Assembly: GCA_028871595.1 (NCBI GenBank)
Contig: JAGWMT010000005.1
Location: 1 to 33,811, forward strand
DNA from: Elusimicrobiota bacterium
GTDB taxonomy: Bacteria; Elusimicrobiota; Elusimicrobia; UBA1565; UBA9628
Length of the DNA: 33,811 nucleotides
Reading direction: 5' to 3'
Under the pieces are notes generated by a model. It did no database searches. It was not told where the DNA came from and was given only the letters and a program-made list of their open reading frames with translations. The position numbers and the translations under genes were made by a program. Positions within the stretch are counted from its first letter, which is position 1. Each line of letters starts with the position of its first letter. This document shows, piece after piece, positions 31,250-33,811 of the stretch.

Positions 31250-31837
31250 TCAAGAGTCCAGAAGCGCGGCGGCCTCGGAGCGAAGCTCCTTCACGCCCAG
31301 ATTCTCGTCGGCGCTGACCCAGCGGAGGTCGTCCGGAAGAAGGCCCAGGAGGCGCGCGGCGTCGCGGCGGCGGACGGGAGACTGGGCCCGCTTCACCTGA
31401 TCGGCCTTCGTGGCCACCGCGATCCAAGGGAGCCTCGACGCCTGCAGCCAGACCACCATCTGACGGTCCAGCGCCGTCGGACCGACCTTCGCGTCGATCA
31501 GGACGAACACCATCCGCAATCCGGGCCGCTGGCGCAGATACCCCTCGATCATGTCCCCCCAGCCGGCGCGCTCGGCCGCCGGGCCGGTGGCGAACCCGTA
31601 GCCGGGAAGATCCACTACGGCCGCGGCCGGCGACGCGGAGTATATATTGATGGTCCGGGTGCGTCCCGGCGTGCTGGACGTCCGCGCCAGGTCCTTGCGG
31701 AACAGCGCGTTGATCAGGGTGCTCTTGCCCACGTTGGAGCGCCCGACGATGGCGATCTCCGCGTTGTAATGAGGGAGCTTCGCCGGATCGGTCTCGCTGA
31801 TCACGAACTTCGCGTTCGCGAAAGGTTCCGCCCTCAT
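31250..31837 (-). CDS. engB: Ribosome-biogenesis GTPase EngB (YihA/YsxC)
   Basis: Small essential TRAFAC GTPase that binds the immature large ribosomal subunit; 195 residues, the normal size. Motifs: G1 GRSNVGKST (32-40), G2 Thr in [11 protein letters not shown]3 DLPGYGFA, G4 ATKADQV, G5 SADENLG. The ATG at 31837 overlaps the preceding stop (ATGA), coupling it to the release-factor-like gene. Both products act on ribosomes. Confidence 0.95.
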   Translation of the reverse strand: MRAEPFANAKFVISETDPAKLPHYNAEIAIVGRSNVGKSTLINALFRKDLARTSSTPGRTRTINIYSASPAAAVVDLPGYGFATGPAAERAGWGDMIEGYLRQRPGLRMVFVLIDAKVGPTALDRQMVVWLQASRLPWIAVATKADQVKRAQSPVRRRDAARLLGLLPDDLRWVSADENLGVKELRSEAAALLDS

Positions 31838-32235
31838 TCGTCCCCCCGGACGCGCCCGCGGCCGCCCTTGATCCCGGAACGGTGCTTCTTGTCCCGAAGC
31901 ATGCGCATCTTCGCCTTGTGCGGCCGGCCGCGCTTCTGCCGTTTCAGCCGTTCCGCGTCGTGCCGCGCGCGGGCCGCGCGGTCGCGCGCCAAGGTCTCCA
32001 GCTTATCCGCCAACCGCAGACGCGCCAGGCGGCGGTTCGCTCCCTGAGAGCGCTCGTCCGTGCAGCGCACGACGATCCCGCTGGGCCGGTGGATCAACGT
32101 CACCGCCGTCTCCACTTTATTGACGTTCTGGCCGCCCGCGCCGCCGGACCGGGAAAAGACTTCCTCCAGGTCGCCGGGGCGGACGCCCAGACGAGTCAGC
32201 CGGGCCTCGACGTCGTTCGAATCGGAAGGATTCAT
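31834..32235 (-). CDS. Peptide-chain-release-factor-like protein with GGQ motif (ArfB/C12orf65-like)
   Basis: A 133-residue protein containing only the catalytic domain 3 of class I release factors: [21 protein letters not shown], with GGQ at 34-36, then strand [12 protein letters not shown] and a helix with [11 protein letters not shown]. There is no codon-recognition domain. The C-terminal about 45 residues are very basic ([20 protein letters not shown]), as in ArfB/YaeJ and the mitochondrial rescue factors, where this tail enters the empty mRNA channel. It should release peptides from stalled ribosomes. Divergent from lpxD, with engB downstream. Confidence 0.88.
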   Translation of the reverse strand: MNPSDSNDVEARLTRLGVRPGDLEEVFSRSGGAGGQNVNKVETAVTLIHRPSGIVVRCTDERSQGANRRLARLRLADKLETLARDRAARARHDAERLKRQKRGRPHKAKMRMLRDKKHRSGIKGGRGRVRGDE

Positions 32236-32263
32236 GATGTTGTCCTAACGGTAACTTTAGCAT

Positions 32264-32272
32264 TGCTATAAT
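32264..32272 (+). promoter_or_regulatory. Extended -10 of lpxD
   Basis: TGC followed by TATAAT (32267-32272), with five bases before the ATG at 32278: a leaderless start. The divergent release-factor-like gene starts 42 bases away on the other strand. Confidence 0.65.
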
Positions 32273-32277
32273 GACCT

Positions 32278-33315
32278 ATGACAAACCTCCAGGAATTGGC
32301 CGCGTCGCTCCACGCCGAAATCCGCGGTCCCGGCGACTACCCGATCTCCGGCGTGCGCGACGTCGAACGCCTGAAACCCGACGATCTCCTGGAGGAGAAC
32401 AAGCTGTATTTCATCGAGAATCTCTCCGTATTCAAGCGCCATCCCAAGGCTCCGGAGCGAGGCGCCGTGCTGACCATCCCCGCCTTGGCCGAGCGCTTCC
32501 CCCGCGCCTTGGTGGTGCCGGAAGCCGGCGCGCGCGTGGCCTTCTTCGCCCTCCTGAAGCGTTTCGACCGCATCCCGGTCTTCGCGCCCGGCGTCTCCCC
32601 CGACGCCCGCGTCCATCCCACGGCCCGGGTCGCCCCGGACGCCGCCGTGCTCACGGGAGCGACGATCATGGAAGGCGCGACCGTGGGCCCCCGCTGCGTC
32701 CTTTACCCCGGCGTGGTGATCGAGCCGCACGCCGTGGTCGGCGAGGGCAGCGTCCTCTATCCGAACGTCGTCATCGGCCATCATTGCGTGGTGGGCAAGG
32801 ATTGCCTCATCCACGGAGGCACCGTGATCGGGTCCGACGGCTTCGGCTTCTTCGACCAGGCCGGCAAGCGGCACAAGGTCCCGCAGATCGGCAACGTGGT
32901 CCTCGGCGACGACGTGGAGCTGGGCTCCGGCTGCACCGTGGATCGCGCCACCATCGAGACCACCTCGATCGGCGATCACACCAAGCTCGACAACCAGGTC
33001 CATATCGGCCACAACTGCCGGGTGGGCCGCTTCTGCTACATCGCGGGCAACACCGGCTTGGCCGGCTCCGTGGTGGTCGAGGACGGGGTCATGATCTCCG
33101 GCATGGTCAGCATCAAGGACCACCTCACCTTGGCCAAAGGCTCCGTGATCATGGGCATGTCGGGCGTGGCCCAGGACACCGAACCCAAGACCGCCTATTT
33201 CGGCACCCCCGCCCTTCCGGCGCGGCAGATGCATAAGATGCATTCCGCCTTGGAGCGCCTGCCGGAGCTTTTGGCCCGCGTCCGGGAGCTGGAATCGCGC
33301 GCCGGAATCGCCTAA
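32278..33315 (+). CDS. lpxD: UDP-3-O-(3-hydroxyacyl)glucosamine N-acyltransferase LpxD
   Basis: Third enzyme of lipid A synthesis: N-acylates UDP-3-O-acyl-glucosamine from acyl-ACP. The 345 residues are the usual length. N-terminal uridine-binding domain (about 1-105), then a left-handed beta-helix of hexapeptide repeats (VHPTARVAPDAAVLTGATI onwards to about 300), with the conserved NQVHIGHNC (catalytic His245) and GSDGFGFF, and a C-terminal helix (MHSALERLPELLARVRELES). It shows that the organism makes an LPS-type outer membrane. Other lpx genes are not in the window. Start chosen at the ATG directly after the extended -10. Confidence 0.96.
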   Translation: MTNLQELAASLHAEIRGPGDYPISGVRDVERLKPDDLLEENKLYFIENLSVFKRHPKAPERGAVLTIPALAERFPRALVVPEAGARVAFFALLKRFDRIPVFAPGVSPDARVHPTARVAPDAAVLTGATIMEGATVGPRCVLYPGVVIEPHAVVGEGSVLYPNVVIGHHCVVGKDCLIHGGTVIGSDGFGFFDQAGKRHKVPQIGNVVLGDDVELGSGCTVDRATIETTSIGDHTKLDNQVHIGHNCRVGRFCYIAGNTGLAGSVVVEDGVMISGMVSIKDHLTLAKGSVIMGMSGVAQDTEPKTAYFGTPALPARQMHKMHSALERLPELLARVRELESRAGIA

Positions 33316-33318
33316 ACA

Positions 33319-33405
33319 TGGTATAATGTTGCCAGGGAAACGACGCTGTTTCCTGCCACATAAGACGTACGTGAGCAAGACGTAAGAAAGAGGACTTAAA
33401 ACGAC
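33319..33405 (+). promoter_or_regulatory. Promoter and structured 5' leader of the cold-shock gene
   Basis: Extended -10 TGG-TATAAT (33322-33327) and a leader of about 72 nt. The leader holds a hairpin GGAAAC/GTTTCC (33336-33341 with 33348-33353), two copies of AAGACGTA (33362-33369 and 33377-33384) at a 15-base spacing, and an AGAGGA site about 12 bases before the ATG. Long structured leaders are typical of cspA-type mRNAs, where they sense temperature. Confidence 0.6.
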
Positions 33406-33609
33406 ATGGCTACCGGAAAAGTGAAGTGGTTCAACGATCAGAAGGGCTTCGGATTCATCACGCCGGACGACGGGTCCAAGGACCTTTTCGTTCACCACTC
33501 GTCCATCCTGGGCGACGGCTTCAAGACTTTGGCCGAGAATCAGGCCGTTGAGTTCGACGTGCAGCAGTCCGACAAGGGACCGCGCGCCGCGAACGTCAAG
33601 AAGCTCTAA
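33406..33609 (+). CDS. Cold-shock domain protein (CspA family)
   Basis: A 67-residue single OB-fold nucleic-acid chaperone. RNP1 is KGFGFI (13-18) and RNP2 is LFVHHS (27-32); the opening [17 protein letters not shown] is the usual Csp N-terminus. It binds single-stranded RNA and prevents structure at low temperature or during rapid growth. It has its own promoter and terminator. Which of the csp paralogues it is cannot be said. Confidence 0.96.
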   Translation: MATGKVKWFNDQKGFGFITPDDGSKDLFVHHSSILGDGFKTLAENQAVEFDVQQSDKGPRAANVKKL

Positions 33610-33636
33610 AGAGCTCCTCAACAACGCCTGAAAAGA

Positions 33637-33667
33637 CCCCCTCGCCGCTTTGCGGCGGGGGGGAGCA
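33637..33667. terminator. Bidirectional Rho-independent terminator
   Basis: Long stem CCCCCTCGCCGC/GCGGCGGGGGGG with a TTT loop (one mismatch). It is followed on the plus strand by AGCATTTTCTC and on the minus strand by TCTTTTC, so it can serve both the cold-shock gene and a convergent gene at the window edge. Confidence 0.75.
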
Positions 33668-33672
33668 TTTTC

Positions 33673-33811
33673 TCATCCATGAATGAGCCTGAAAGTCGTT
33701 GACGGTTTGGCGTTGCTCTTGGATCCGTTCTCCTTGGTTTCTTTGTGTTGTTGCCGTGGCCGTTGAGGCTGAGAAGGATGAATGTCGTTGCGGTTGGAGG
33801 ACGTGGCCGTT
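33673..33811 (-). CDS. C-terminal tail of an unknown convergent gene (partial)
   Basis: On the minus strand a frame open to the window edge ends at a TGA (33675-33673) just before the bidirectional terminator. The 45 visible residues are rich in Asn, Ser, Gln, Pro and Lys (for example QQHKETKENGSKSNAKPST) and end in FRLIHG, as in disordered tails of RNA-binding proteins. The terminator position supports a gene end here; the product cannot be named. Confidence 0.35.
   Translation of the reverse strand, partial: TATSSNRNDIHPSQPQRPRQQHKETKENGSKSNAKPSTTFRLIHG

Noticed and set aside
1..33811. CRISPR array, integrase, transposase or phage genes
   Set aside because: No regularly spaced repeats and no transposase, integrase or phage structural motif seen on either strand.

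Overview
The window is high-GC DNA from a double-membraned (Gram-negative type) bacterium. It carries lpxD (lipid A synthesis), a TolC/RND efflux pump, several lipoproteins, an LPP20-family protein and an outer-membrane beta-barrel candidate. The gene style (small zinc-ribbon membrane proteins, secreted zincins, many orphan signal-receiver proteins, promoters with a TGn-TATAAT extended -10 very close to the start codon) would fit a lineage such as Elusimicrobiota, but no rRNA or marker here proves that. One block (about 4.4-9.5 kb) differs in base composition and is full of truncated genes, so it looks like an accessory island.

Layout. 1-4.5 kb: RND efflux permease (5' end outside the window), TolC-like lipoprotein and a DUF2127 membrane protein, all with overlapping stop/start codons. 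4.5-8.3 kb: hypothetical proteins and debris, including a frameshifted gene, a truncated YciI-like protein, a secreted protein, an HTH fragment, a HipA-like C-terminal remnant and a coupled small fragment. 8.1-9.5 kb: a Fic AMP-transferase gene with a near-consensus promoter buried in five copies of a TGCGGAGA box. 9.5-13 kb: a large SNF2-family helicase bracketed by two copies of a promoter + conserved 30-mer + terminator element (candidate small RNA family), plus an OsmC remnant. 13-14.6 kb: BamE-like lipoprotein and a divergent MgtC/DUF4010 membrane protein.

14.6-20.5 kb (minus strand): a six-gene operon LPP20 lipoprotein > FlgT-like lipoprotein > FlgO-like protein > receiver-GGDEF protein > FlgO-like/HEAT protein > receiver-histidine kinase, preceded by an OmpR-type regulator. 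This resembles the outer-membrane ring proteins FlgP/FlgT/FlgO of sheathed flagella, but sits with signalling genes and no flagellar genes. 20.6-22.5 kb: a proline-rich zinc-ribbon membrane protein and a DEAD-box RNA helicase, convergent.

22.5-28.1 kb (plus strand): a tightly overlapped set of membrane protein > zinc-ribbon membrane protein > Lgt-like protein > radical SAM protein resembling tetraether/membrane-spanning lipid synthases, then an MFS transporter and a DUF2914 membrane protein. The first four may act together on membrane lipids. 28.2-33.8 kb: a secreted HExxH protease, an outer-membrane barrel candidate with an M28 aminopeptidase, EngB with a GGQ release-factor-like protein, lpxD, a cold-shock protein, and the tail of a convergent gene at the window edge.

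The strongest leads are the paired element around the SNF2 gene, the Lgt-like/radical SAM lipid operon, the FlgP/T/O-like signalling operon, and the operator array in front of fic.
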